Source of the DNA: Mycobacterium sp. 236(2023)
GTDB lineage: Bacteria > Actinomycetota > Actinomycetes > Mycobacteriales > Mycobacteriaceae
Length of the DNA: 64,000 bases
NCBI RefSeq assembly: GCF_029623955.1
Contig: NZ_JARSBP010000003.1
Location: 434,001 to 498,000 of the forward strand
Direction: 5' to 3'
In this document: piece by piece, positions 30,877 through 39,100 of the stretch
Layout of the letters: every line of letters begins with the position of its first letter
How positions within the stretch are numbered: the stretch's first letter is position 1
Made by a program: the position numbers and the translations under genes
Notes under the pieces: model-generated
What the model was told of the DNA's origin: nothing
What the model saw: the letters and a program-made list of their open reading frames with translations, nothing else
The model's database searches: none

Positions 30877-33711
30877 TTATTGTGCAGACGGCGGCAGCAC
30901 CAGATGTAACTGGGTGCGGGAGGTGATGGCGAGCTTCGCGAACACCTTGCGCAGGTGATACTGCACCGTCCGAGCGCTGATGAACAGGCGCGCACCAATA
31001 TCGCTGTTGGACAGACCTTCCGACGCGAGTCGGGCAATCTGAGCCTCCTGCGGCGTCAGCCGTCCGGTACCCGGCGACAGCTCGCGCCTGTGCGCGGTCT
31101 CCCCGGTCGCCTGAAGCTCCCTGCGTGCCCTTTCGGCAAAGGCCTGCATCCCCATCTCATCGAACATGTTGTGCGCCAACCGAAGCTGAGCACGCGCCTC
31201 GACGCGACGCCGCCGGCGCCGTAGCCATTCGCCGTACAGCAGATGGGCGCGACCGAGCTCGGCGCGCATGCGGGTGCGGCCCAGACGCTCGATCGCCTCG
31301 TCGTAGACAGCGCCGGCCGATTCTCCCTCGGTGACCAGCGCCCGTGTGCGTGCCTCCATGCCGCGCGCCCAATCAGAGGCGGCCACACTCGTCAGTTCCC
31401 GCAGACGCTGCTGGGCCTCGCGCGCGATCGTCGTCTCGCCGCAACGCGTCGCCGCCTCCACCAGTTCGGCGAGCACCCAGGAGGTGCCACCGAAGTCAGC
31501 GGAATTGTGCGCGTTGCGTTGGGCAACCTCCATGGCGGCGCGATAGTCGCCGATGCCGTTGTTCACAATGGCCTGAGCCCGTTCGTAACCGGTGAGGCCA
31601 CCGCCGTCACCTCGTCGCGCGACGTCGGTCGCTGCTCTGCGCACCAGGCGGTCCACCTCCGCGCGATCGCCGCGAAACGCTGCGAGCGTCAGGGCTCCGT
31701 ACGGCGTATACGCGTCGCCGGTCACACTGGCGACCGCGTCGAACTCATCGACCAGTGAGGTCACCGCAGCCAGCTCGCCGGTAAACAGTAATATCACCGC
31801 ACGCGCGCTCAAGGCGAGAGGCATCTCGCTCAAAGCGCCTGAAGCACGGGCCATCTCGATGTAATTGTTCGATAGCCCAAACCAGCTTTCATCGTCCCAG
31901 TTCACGATCGCAGCGACATGTGCCATCCACAGCAGGTGTAGTCGTTCCTGTGTTGATTTCTCCCCGCGGGCAGCCAGCACACCGGCTTGAAGCGCGGGCA
32001 ACGCCGCAGCGTGCCCCTCGGTGTACAGCAGCGAGAAACCGTCGAGGATCAAGTCTGTGGAACGGCCGCTGGACGAGACCGGTGACTCCCGGACCGCGCG
32101 GGCGACGTCCAGCACGCCGCAGTCGACCGCGAACCGCCCCGTCTGAACCGCCGCCGACATCGCCTCCAGATAGGTGTCCCGCGCCTGGTCGCCGTCGACG
32201 GCTTCGAGTCGCTGGGCTGCCCGCAACAGCAACGCTGGGGCGTCCCGGCCGCGGCCGGTGACGTAGGCCATCTGTGCGCGCAGCAGATCAGCACGAGCCT
32301 GCTGGGCCGTATCGATCGCTGACTGCTCCACCATGGACAGCAGCTCAGATGCCGAATCAAGCGCGCCCGCTTCGACATTCGCTGCCGCAGCGGCCAGTGA
32401 CCGTTCGGTGCGACCGGCCTGATCCAACGTCAGGGCCGCGGCCCGCTGATAGAACGCCGCCGCGGCCGCCAACCCACCGCGGGCTCGAGCCCGTCCCGCC
32501 GAGGATTCGAGTTCGTCGGCCACCGCGTCATCGGGGCCGGCGGCGGCCTGGGCGCGGTGCCACGCGCGTCGATCCGGGTCGACCCGCCTATCCGTGACGG
32601 CCGCGAGAGCTGAATGTGCACTCTGTCGCGCGTGCAGCGGCGCCGATCGGTACGTCGCCGACCGTGCCAACGGATGACGAAAACGGACGCGGGTGCCGAA
32701 CTCCGCCAATCCCGACTCGACAGCCGGTGTCGCCGCATCGGCGCCGATTCCGATGTGGTCGGCGGCGCGCCACAGCAGCGCCGGATCGCCCAACGGCTCA
32801 GCTGCGGCGAGCAACAGCAGCCGTTGGGTATCTGCGGGTAACGCCGCCACTTCGCGGCGGAAAGACTCCTCGACCGCCGCGGACAACCCCGCTGCGCCGG
32901 GCAGCCCGAAACCCCCTGCCAGTTCCGGCACGGACAGACCGCGGGGCAATTCCAGCAACCCCAACGGATTACCGCGGGTTTCGGCGACCAGTTGGGCCCG
33001 CACCTGGTGATCCAGCGGCGCAGTCAACACTGTGTCCAGCAACGCATGCGAATCGGCTTCGTCCAGGCCCGTCACGTCGAGGTAGGGAAGGACACCCGTG
33101 TCGAGGTGGCGGCTCCGCGTGGCGATGACAAGGCCGACCGATTCCTCATCGAGTCGACGCCCGACGAACGACAAGGTCTGGACGGAGGCCTGATCAAGCC
33201 ATTGCAGGTCGTCGACGATACAGACGAGGGGGGTCTGTTCAGCGGCGTCGGCGAAGACCCCCAGGACCGCCAGGCCGATCATCAACCGGTCCGGCGCCGG
33301 ACCTGAAATCAACCCCAAGGCGGTACTCAATGCATCACGTTGCGGCTGAGGTAAGTGGTCCACGCGGTCGAGCATCGGCGCGCAGAGTTGCTGGATGCCC
33401 GCGTAGGCCAGCTCCATCTCCGACTCCATACCGCCGGCACGGATCACCAGGCAGTCTGACGCGCTCATGCCGACCGCATCGAGTAGAGCGGTCTTACCGA
33501 CTCCGGGGTCGCCGCGGATCACCAAGACCCGGCTCGCACCTGACCGCACGTCGGTGAGCAACTGCTCCAAGGTGGCGAGTTCGGTGCTGCGCCCGATCAA
33601 TGCCGCGGGCCGCGGCTGCCTTGCTCGGCTCACTTCGCCGTCTCGCCTAACCTGCGGTTCGCCGCTGCATAGCGGAAATCCTAGCCAGCTCGTGTCCGCA
33701 GTCGAGGTCAT
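30877..33711 (-). CDS. Large ATP-binding LuxR family (LAL) regulator
   Basis: This 944-residue regulator has an N-terminal AAA/STAND ATPase (Walker A GDPGVGKTA at about residues 67-75; Walker B-like LVCIVDDLQWLD), a long helical TPR-like middle, and a C-terminal LuxR helix-turn-helix (LTPQEAQIARLASEGLSNSD, then ISARTVQYHLRKVF). LAL proteins integrate a ligand or partner signal through ATP before binding DNA. The start at 33711 lies 1 base after the stop of the sensor kinase gene (TGACATG), so the pair is coupled. A longer open frame upstream would run antisense into the kinase coding region and is rejected. Confidence 0.88.
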   Translation of the reverse strand: MTSTADTSWLGFPLCSGEPQVRRDGEVSRARQPRPAALIGRSTELATLEQLLTDVRSGASRVLVIRGDPGVGKTALLDAVGMSASDCLVIRAGGMESEMELAYAGIQQLCAPMLDRVDHLPQPQRDALSTALGLISGPAPDRLMIGLAVLGVFADAAEQTPLVCIVDDLQWLDQASVQTLSFVGRRLDEESVGLVIATRSRHLDTGVLPYLDVTGLDEADSHALLDTVLTAPLDHQVRAQLVAETRGNPLGLLELPRGLSVPELAGGFGLPGAAGLSAAVEESFRREVAALPADTQRLLLLAAAEPLGDPALLWRAADHIGIGADAATPAVESGLAEFGTRVRFRHPLARSATYRSAPLHARQSAHSALAAVTDRRVDPDRRAWHRAQAAAGPDDAVADELESSAGRARARGGLAAAAAFYQRAAALTLDQAGRTERSLAAAAANVEAGALDSASELLSMVEQSAIDTAQQARADLLRAQMAYVTGRGRDAPALLLRAAQRLEAVDGDQARDTYLEAMSAAVQTGRFAVDCGVLDVARAVRESPVSSSGRSTDLILDGFSLLYTEGHAAALPALQAGVLAARGEKSTQERLHLLWMAHVAAIVNWDDESWFGLSNNYIEMARASGALSEMPLALSARAVILLFTGELAAVTSLVDEFDAVASVTGDAYTPYGALTLAAFRGDRAEVDRLVRRAATDVARRGDGGGLTGYERAQAIVNNGIGDYRAAMEVAQRNAHNSADFGGTSWVLAELVEAATRCGETTIAREAQQRLRELTSVAASDWARGMEARTRALVTEGESAGAVYDEAIERLGRTRMRAELGRAHLLYGEWLRRRRRRVEARAQLRLAHNMFDEMGMQAFAERARRELQATGETAHRRELSPGTGRLTPQEAQIARLASEGLSNSDIGARLFISARTVQYHLRKVFAKLAITSRTQLHLVLPPSAQ

Positions 33712-33712
33712 G

Positions 33713-35122
33713 TCAGTCGCCCGGCAACACGATGATGAACCGGGTGTCACCTGGCTGCGATTCCACCCACAGGTGTCCCTGATGCTTGCGTGCGACGCGG
33801 CCGGCCAAGTCCAGCCCCAAACCGCGGCCGGCGCCTGTCGGCTTGGTGGTGAAGAACGGGTCGAAGATCTGCTGCTGAATCTCGACGGGCACCCCTGGCC
33901 CGGTGTCGCACACCTCGACCCGGACACCGCGGCCCTGCCGCCGGACGCGCAATGTCACGGTGCCCGGTACCGCCCCGATCGCGTCGACCGCGTTGTCGAT
34001 CAGACTGGTCCAGGCCTGGTTGAGTTCAGCGGGCCAGCAGGAGATCGGCGGCACGTCGTCGTCGAAATCCTGTATCACAGTGACGCCGGTGAGCCGATGG
34101 GCAAGCATCGCGACCGTGCTGCTGAGCAGCACCCGCACGTCAGCGGCGTCGAACGGAGACCGGTCCAACTGCGTGTAGTGCGATGCGTGCGCGAGCAGCG
34201 CGGAGATCCGGGCGGCGGAATCGGTGATCTGGGACGTCAACAGCGCGGTCGCGACGGTGTGATGCAGCCACCGTAAAGCTGTCGCCAACGACAACCCGAC
34301 ACTGTCGACGCGGGTTGCCACCGACTCCAGCCAGACCACGTCGAATCCGCCCTCGGCGAAGTCGACGGCGAAGTCGTCGGCCTCGGCGATGCCGCGCTGG
34401 TGCAGCCACCTCCCGAGGAGTTCTTCGGCCTCCGCTTCGTGCAGCGACGATCGCTGCGACATCAACGACACGTGCTGGGCGGCGTTCTCCTGCAACTCGT
34501 CCAGGATGGCGATGGCCGTTGGGGACAGAGCTGTTTCGGCCGAACGAAGCAATGTCCGTCGCGCTTCCGCCGCTCGGGTACTCAGGTGCGAGGCTGCACG
34601 TCGGGCTGCTGCTGCCGGGTTGTTCAGTTCGTGCGTCAGCCCGGCGGTCAGGACGTGCAGCTGTGCCAGTCGGTCGCGGGGGCCGACCACCTGGGCCAGC
34701 GTCGACTGACCCTGCATCGTGCCGATCAGGAAGTGGCATGCCATCGCGAATTCCTGACGCATGAACTGCCCGAGAACGCAGGCGTCGATGAGGAACATCC
34801 GTGACGGCGCGACCACGCACACGGAGATGTCGTAGAGCTGAGCTCCGGGTACGACCGCGGCCACCGCGCCGAAGAACGCTCCCTTCTGTGCCGTCGTGAG
34901 CACTTCGATGTCGGTACCCGAGGAGCGCTTGGACAGGGTGATTTCGCCGTCGAGTAGGACGTATAGCCACTGCGCCGGATCACCCTCGGCGAACAGTGGG
35001 CCCGGCGCGAACCGGTGGAACTCGCCGTGGCGCCACAGCGTGTCGAGTTGGGCCTCCGTGAGCGAGTCGAACAGGAACAGCGTGCGCAACTCCTCGATGG
35101 CGCCGGACTCGCTCACACCCAA
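33713..35122 (-). CDS. cNMP-binding-domain histidine kinase
   Basis: The 469-residue protein joins a cyclic-nucleotide-binding domain (about residues 10-130; FAEGDPAQWLYVLLDGEITL) to a kinase core. The phospho-acceptor is His164 in LTHELNNPAAA, the N box is SLIDNAVDAI (Asn377), and the G boxes are DTGPGVP (406-412) and GAGRGLGLDLAG (430-441). No membrane segment is present, so it is a soluble intracellular sensor, possibly of cAMP. No response regulator receiver domain is encoded nearby; the coupled LAL protein is the only evident output. Its start overlaps the aldo/keto reductase end by 10 bases. Confidence 0.86.
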   Translation of the reverse strand: MGVSESGAIEELRTLFLFDSLTEAQLDTLWRHGEFHRFAPGPLFAEGDPAQWLYVLLDGEITLSKRSSGTDIEVLTTAQKGAFFGAVAAVVPGAQLYDISVCVVAPSRMFLIDACVLGQFMRQEFAMACHFLIGTMQGQSTLAQVVGPRDRLAQLHVLTAGLTHELNNPAAAARRAASHLSTRAAEARRTLLRSAETALSPTAIAILDELQENAAQHVSLMSQRSSLHEAEAEELLGRWLHQRGIAEADDFAVDFAEGGFDVVWLESVATRVDSVGLSLATALRWLHHTVATALLTSQITDSAARISALLAHASHYTQLDRSPFDAADVRVLLSSTVAMLAHRLTGVTVIQDFDDDVPPISCWPAELNQAWTSLIDNAVDAIGAVPGTVTLRVRRQGRGVRVEVCDTGPGVPVEIQQQIFDPFFTTKPTGAGRGLGLDLAGRVARKHQGHLWVESQPGDTRFIIVLPGD

Positions 35123-36207
35123 TTGCGAACTCCGTCAACATATCCAGCGGGTTTGTCGGCCACCTTGGCTCCGGTGCTGATGATCGTCTGCTGATACTCC
35201 GGTGTGAACATCTTGTACACCGACTGCGGCGCAACGGCACTCGCATCGTCGAGAAGAGTCCTCAGCTCCGCGGGAATGTCGAAGTCCAGCGCTGCCATGG
35301 TTCCCTGGAGTTGTTTGGCGCTGCTGGCGCCTACGATGGCCGCAGCGATACTGGGCGCAGTGGCAACCCAGTTGATCGCCACCTGCGCCATCGTCATGCC
35401 TAGTTTGTCGGCGACTTCCGCAAGCGGCGTGAGCAGCTCCCAACTTCTGTCGGACAGCTCCACACCGGTGCCACCGGTCACGCTGAGCCGCCCGTCACCG
35501 CCGAAACCCTTGTCCTCGGCGTGATACTTGCCGCTGAGAAATCCCTGCGCCAGCGGACTCCAGGCTGTGATGCCCATCCCGAGCGCCTGCCCCATCGGGA
35601 TGTGCTCGGTCTCGATGGTCCGCTCGATCAGCGAGTACGGCAGCTGCAGATTGATCAGCGGAGTGAGCCGGTTCTCCAGAGCGAACGTCTGCGCCTGCGC
35701 CGCGTACCACGCCGGGGTGTCCGAGATTCCCGCGTAGCGGATCTTGCCGACCCGCACCAGATCATCGAACGTCTGCATGACCTCCTCGACCGGAGTGATC
35801 CGGTCCCAGGTGTGCAGAAGGTAGACGTCCAGGTAGTCGGTGTTCAACCTGCGTAACGAGGCGTCCAGCGCGCGCATCATGTGTTTGCGGCCGTTGCCAC
35901 CGCCGTTCGGGTCGCCGGGGAACATGCTGTTGGTGAACTTGCTGGTCAACACCACCCGGTCGCGAGAGCCCGTCTCGGCCAGCAGTTGGCCAAGGATGGT
36001 CTCGCTCTCGCCGTCGGTGTACATGTCCGCGGTGTCGATGAAGTTCCCGCCCGCGTCGAGGTATTGCTGCAGGATCGGCCGAGACTCGTCGATGGTCTTG
36101 CCATAGGCGGCGTGGTAGCCCGCCGTCCCGAAGTTCATGGTCCCCAGTGCGAGTCGGCTGACCCGCAATCCTGAACGGCCGAGAAGGTAGTACTGATCGA
36201 TCGCCAT
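35113..36207 (-). CDS. Aldo/keto reductase
   Basis: This 364-residue (alpha/beta)8-barrel reductase has an intact AKR tetrad: Asp58 and Tyr63 in NFIDTADMYTDGESE, Lys90 in LTSKF and His132 in YLLHTWD. The NADPH-binding end VGASSAKQLQGTM is present. It reduces an aldehyde or ketone. It is the first gene of the operon with the cNMP kinase and LAL regulator; that coupling is unusual and suggests the enzyme product or redox state is linked to the signal. The C-terminal tail (DKPAGYVDGVRNWV) is longer than in minimal AKRs. Confidence 0.87.
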   Translation of the reverse strand: MAIDQYYLLGRSGLRVSRLALGTMNFGTAGYHAAYGKTIDESRPILQQYLDAGGNFIDTADMYTDGESETILGQLLAETGSRDRVVLTSKFTNSMFPGDPNGGGNGRKHMMRALDASLRRLNTDYLDVYLLHTWDRITPVEEVMQTFDDLVRVGKIRYAGISDTPAWYAAQAQTFALENRLTPLINLQLPYSLIERTIETEHIPMGQALGMGITAWSPLAQGFLSGKYHAEDKGFGGDGRLSVTGGTGVELSDRSWELLTPLAEVADKLGMTMAQVAINWVATAPSIAAAIVGASSAKQLQGTMAALDFDIPAELRTLLDDASAVAPQSVYKMFTPEYQQTIISTGAKVADKPAGYVDGVRNWV

Positions 36208-36322
36208 GGCGTTACTCCATTCGATTGCTTATCCACCTGGTTGAACGCACCAACCGAAGCACCGATTCACAACCGAGCCTGCACGGCTTCCCGCCTGAGC
36301 GGTATCCGCCAGATGGCCAGTC

Positions 36323-36341
36323 ACGCCGGCAACGTCGGCGT
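36323..36341 (-). terminator. Weak hairpin after the aldehyde dehydrogenase gene
   Basis: ACGCCG (36323-36328) pairs with CGGCGT (36336-36341) around a 7-base loop, starting 6 bases after the dehydrogenase stop codon. The stem is short and no T-tract follows. It may partly separate this gene from the aldo/keto reductase operon 116 bases further on. Confidence 0.35.
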
Positions 36342-36346
36342 CTGAG

Positions 36347-37723
36347 TCAGGCCTTCCAGACCGTCTTGAGGTTGCAGAACTCGCGGATGCCCGCCGCGGC
36401 CAGTTCGCGCCCGTAGCCGGAATCCTTGATGCCGCCGAACGGCAGTTCGGGGAACGAGATCGTCATGCCGTTGAGGAACACCGCGCCCGCGTCCAGGTTC
36501 GCGACGAACCAATCCTGTTCGGCCGCATCGTTGCTCCACACCGCCGAGCTCAGTCCGAACGTGGTTTGGTTGGCGATCCGCGCGGCCTCTTCGCGGTCGG
36601 CGACGCGATACACCGATGCGACGGGACCGAACGTCTCCTCGAGCACGATCCGCATGTCGTCGGTGAGCCCCGCGAGCACGGTGGGCGTGTAGTAGAAGCC
36701 CGGCCGGTCGGGTGCGCTGCCGCCCGCGAGCACCTCGGCGCCCTTGACGACGGCGTCGTCGACCAGTTCGGCGACCTCGTCACGTCCGGATTCGGTGGCC
36801 AGCGGGCCTACATCGGTGGCCTCGTCCATCGGGTCGCCGACCTTCAGCGCGTTCATCTTCGCGACGAACAGCCGGGTGAACTCGTCGTACACATCGGTGT
36901 GAACGATGAAACGCTTTCCGGCGATGCAGGATTGACCGTTGTTGGAGATGCGGGCCTTGACGGCGGTCGAGGCGGCCGCCTCCAGATCGGCGCTCGGCAT
37001 CACGACGAACGGGTCGGAACCGCCGAGCTCGAGAACTGCCTTCTTGATCGACTGGCCGGCCGTCGACGCAACCGAGCGTCCCGCGGGCTCGGAGCCGGTC
37101 AGCGTGACGGCCTTGACGCGGCTGTCCTCGATGACCGCGGCGACCTCACGCGAACCGATGAGCAGCGTGCGGAAGGACCCCGCCGGGAAGCCGCCCTTCT
37201 CGAACAGGTCGTCGAGGTACAGCGCGGACTGCGGAACGTTCGAGGCGTGCTTGAGCAGGCCGGTGTTGCCCGCCATCAGCGCCGGCGCGGCGAAGCGGAT
37301 CACCTGCCACAGCGGGTAGTTCCACGGCATCACCGCGAGCACCACGCCGAGCGGCTGCCACACCGTGCCTGCGGCTGACGCGGACACCGTCGACGGGTCG
37401 GCGAGTTCCTCTGCAGCGAGGAACGATTCAGCGTTGTCGGCGTAGTAGCGCATGTTCTTGGCGCATTTGAGCACCTCGGCACGCGACTGCGCGATGGGCT
37501 TGCCCATCTCGACCGTGATCATCTCGGCCGCCTTGTCGACGTCGGCTTCGAGGATGCCGGCGGTCGCGCGCATCCACTCGGCGCGCTGGGCGTAGGTGGT
37601 GGCGCGAAGCTGTTGCGCCGCCTCGAATGCCTGGGCGATCCGGCGTTCGACCTCGGCGCTGTCGTGCGCTTCGAAGGCCTCGACAGTCTCACCGGTCGCC
37701 GGATTGATGGTTGCGATCGCCAT
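36347..37723 (-). CDS. gabD1: NAD(P)-dependent succinate-semialdehyde dehydrogenase (GabD1-like)
   Basis: The 458-residue aldehyde dehydrogenase matches mycobacterial GabD1 in length and motifs: opening MAIATINPATGETV, cofactor region LAVMPWNYPLWQ, catalytic Glu232 in LELGGSDPF and nucleophile Cys266 in NNGQSCIAGKR, ending PFGGIKDSGYGRELAA. It oxidises succinic semialdehyde or a related aldehyde. It lies 30 bases downstream of the GntR gene in the same direction and so belongs to the GntR-controlled unit. In this context it may process an aldehyde released by the divergent E1-E2 complex; fast growers often hold several paralogues, so the exact substrate is uncertain. Confidence 0.82.
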   Translation of the reverse strand: MAIATINPATGETVEAFEAHDSAEVERRIAQAFEAAQQLRATTYAQRAEWMRATAGILEADVDKAAEMITVEMGKPIAQSRAEVLKCAKNMRYYADNAESFLAAEELADPSTVSASAAGTVWQPLGVVLAVMPWNYPLWQVIRFAAPALMAGNTGLLKHASNVPQSALYLDDLFEKGGFPAGSFRTLLIGSREVAAVIEDSRVKAVTLTGSEPAGRSVASTAGQSIKKAVLELGGSDPFVVMPSADLEAAASTAVKARISNNGQSCIAGKRFIVHTDVYDEFTRLFVAKMNALKVGDPMDEATDVGPLATESGRDEVAELVDDAVVKGAEVLAGGSAPDRPGFYYTPTVLAGLTDDMRIVLEETFGPVASVYRVADREEAARIANQTTFGLSSAVWSNDAAEQDWFVANLDAGAVFLNGMTISFPELPFGGIKDSGYGRELAAAGIREFCNLKTVWKA

Positions 37724-37753
37724 GGGGGAGTTCCTGTTCGCTAGTGGGGGTGG

Positions 37754-38413
37754 TTACTCGAAAACTTCTGGGTGACGGGCGAGTTGACGCCTTGTGCGGC
37801 GGATGTGGCCGAGCAGCACGCGCTCGGCCTCGTCGGAATCACGTTCCCGGATCGCGGCGACCAACATGTGGTGCTCGTCGTGCAGGATGCGGTGGCTGTC
37901 GTCGTCGAGCAGTCGCGTGAATGCGCGCCGGTAATGCTGCGTGGTGTTCCACAGCCGCTCCACCGTCGGCCCGAGGAAGGTGGTGTCCGCGCCGGCGTAA
38001 CTGAGCAGATGAAACTCGCGGTCGTCCTCCAGGAACTGTTCGACGTCGCGCGACCGTCGCATCTTCTCGGCGAGCTCAGCCATCCGATCGATCTGTTCGT
38101 CGTCGAGGTGCGGCAGGCTGTACCGCAGCAGCAGCGGTTCGATGCGTTCGCGGACCTGGTACAGCTCGTCGCATTCGTCGAGGCTCAGCCGGGCGATCCA
38201 CGCTCCCGCGTTCGCGACGGTCGTGACCAGACCGTCGGATTCAAGGATTCGCAACGCTTCCCGCACCGGGACGCGGCTCGCGCCGTACTGGCTGGCAAGC
38301 TCTTCCTGACGCAGCCGGGTTCCCGGTTGATAGACGCCGTGCAGGATCGCCGCACGCAGTTCGTCGGCAACGCGGGCGCCGGTGACGCCGTCGCGGGTCT
38401 GGGGTTGGGTCAT
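37754..38413 (-). CDS. GntR family regulator (FadR/FCD subfamily)
   Basis: The 219-residue regulator has a winged helix (PGTRLRQEELASQYGASRVP, then REALRILESDGLV) and an all-helical FCD effector domain with metal-ligand-type residues (Asp, His) in DDDSHRILHDEHHMLVAAI. FCD regulators usually respond to small carboxylic acids. It lies 7 bases after the VOC gene. Two copies of TGGATCCAAT in the divergent spacer at 38961 and 39024 are the likely operators. The ATG at 38413 was chosen because the longer frame overlaps the VOC gene. Confidence 0.87.
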   Translation of the reverse strand: MTQPQTRDGVTGARVADELRAAILHGVYQPGTRLRQEELASQYGASRVPVREALRILESDGLVTTVANAGAWIARLSLDECDELYQVRERIEPLLLRYSLPHLDDEQIDRMAELAEKMRRSRDVEQFLEDDREFHLLSYAGADTTFLGPTVERLWNTTQHYRRAFTRLLDDDSHRILHDEHHMLVAAIRERDSDEAERVLLGHIRRTRRQLARHPEVFE

Positions 38414-38420
38414 GGGCGCA

Positions 38421-38945
38421 TCAGTCGGCCGGATTGTTCGGATTCCACAGCAAGACTTCGGCATCGGCCTCGTAGGCCTTGCCGCCGGGAAAGCTGACGA
38501 GCTCGAACTGCATGCCCCACGGGCTCAAAAAGTACACCCAGCGCTGGCCTTCGCTGGCGTTTCTGCTCGCGGTGGGTTCACCGAGCACCTGAAGGCCCTC
38601 GGAGCGCAAGTACTCGACAGCCGCGTCCATGTCGTGCACGTAGAACGCGAGGTGATGCCCGCCGATGTCGCTGTTGCGCGGCTGCTGGGACTGCCCATCG
38701 GCCGGTGCGTATTGGAACACCTCGAAGTTGGCGCCGGTACCGCAGCGGTAGAACCGCAGCTCTTGCATCACGGTGCGGGGGTGGACGCCCAGGTGGACCT
38801 GCATCCAGTCGTCGTCGTGCGCGTACGGGCCCAGCGTGTAGATGTGCGTGCAGCCGAGCACCCGAACGAAGAAGTCGTGGGCCTGCTCCAGGTCGGGCAC
38901 CGTGAAGCCGATGTGGTCGGTGCCGACCAGTCCGGGCAGAGGCAT
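38421..38945 (-). CDS. VOC family protein (extradiol-dioxygenase-like fold)
   Basis: This 174-residue protein has paired VOC modules: GTDHIGFTVPDLEQAHDFF at the start, which carries the first His ligand, and GGHHLAFYVHDMDAAVEYL in the middle, which carries the second, then WGMQFELVSFP with the Glu ligand. These ligands fit a metal-dependent lyase, isomerase or dioxygenase. The ATG at 38945 is followed by a normal N-terminus. It is the first gene of the VOC-GntR-dehydrogenase unit, divergent from the E1 gene, so it probably acts on the same substrate class. Confidence 0.8.
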   Translation of the reverse strand: MPLPGLVGTDHIGFTVPDLEQAHDFFVRVLGCTHIYTLGPYAHDDDWMQVHLGVHPRTVMQELRFYRCGTGANFEVFQYAPADGQSQQPRNSDIGGHHLAFYVHDMDAAVEYLRSEGLQVLGEPTASRNASEGQRWVYFLSPWGMQFELVSFPGGKAYEADAEVLLWNPNNPAD

Positions 38946-38960
38946 CAAACCATCCTTAAC

Positions 38961-39033
38961 TGGATCCAATAGCAACCACCATACGCTCGACGGCGGCGAT
39001 TTCGGAACAGATTCTGGCAAAAGTGGATCCAAT
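38961..39033. promoter_or_regulatory. Two TGGATCCAAT operators, 63 bases apart
   Basis: TGGATCCAAT occurs at 38961-38970 and at 39024-39033 in the spacer between the divergent VOC and E1 genes. The core TGGATCCA is palindromic, as in FadR-type GntR operators. The 63-base start-to-start distance is six helical turns, so both sites face the same side and could support looping. The adjacent GntR is the natural candidate. Confidence 0.65.
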
Positions 39034-39100
39034 CGGGTTAAGGTGGGACGTGCGCCACACCGGTCTCACCGGTGGTGTCCGATCGATGGAGATGAGGGCT

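Noticed and set aside
33712..33927. 72-codon extension of the LAL regulator
   Set aside because: It runs antisense-like in another frame through the end of the sensor kinase gene and is Ser/Arg/Pro-rich; the ATG at 33711 is tightly coupled to the kinase stop.
36214..36235. CGATTGC-like half-site upstream of the aldo/keto reductase as a further operator copy
   Set aside because: Only one half matches TGCAATCGATTGCA and there is no symmetry.
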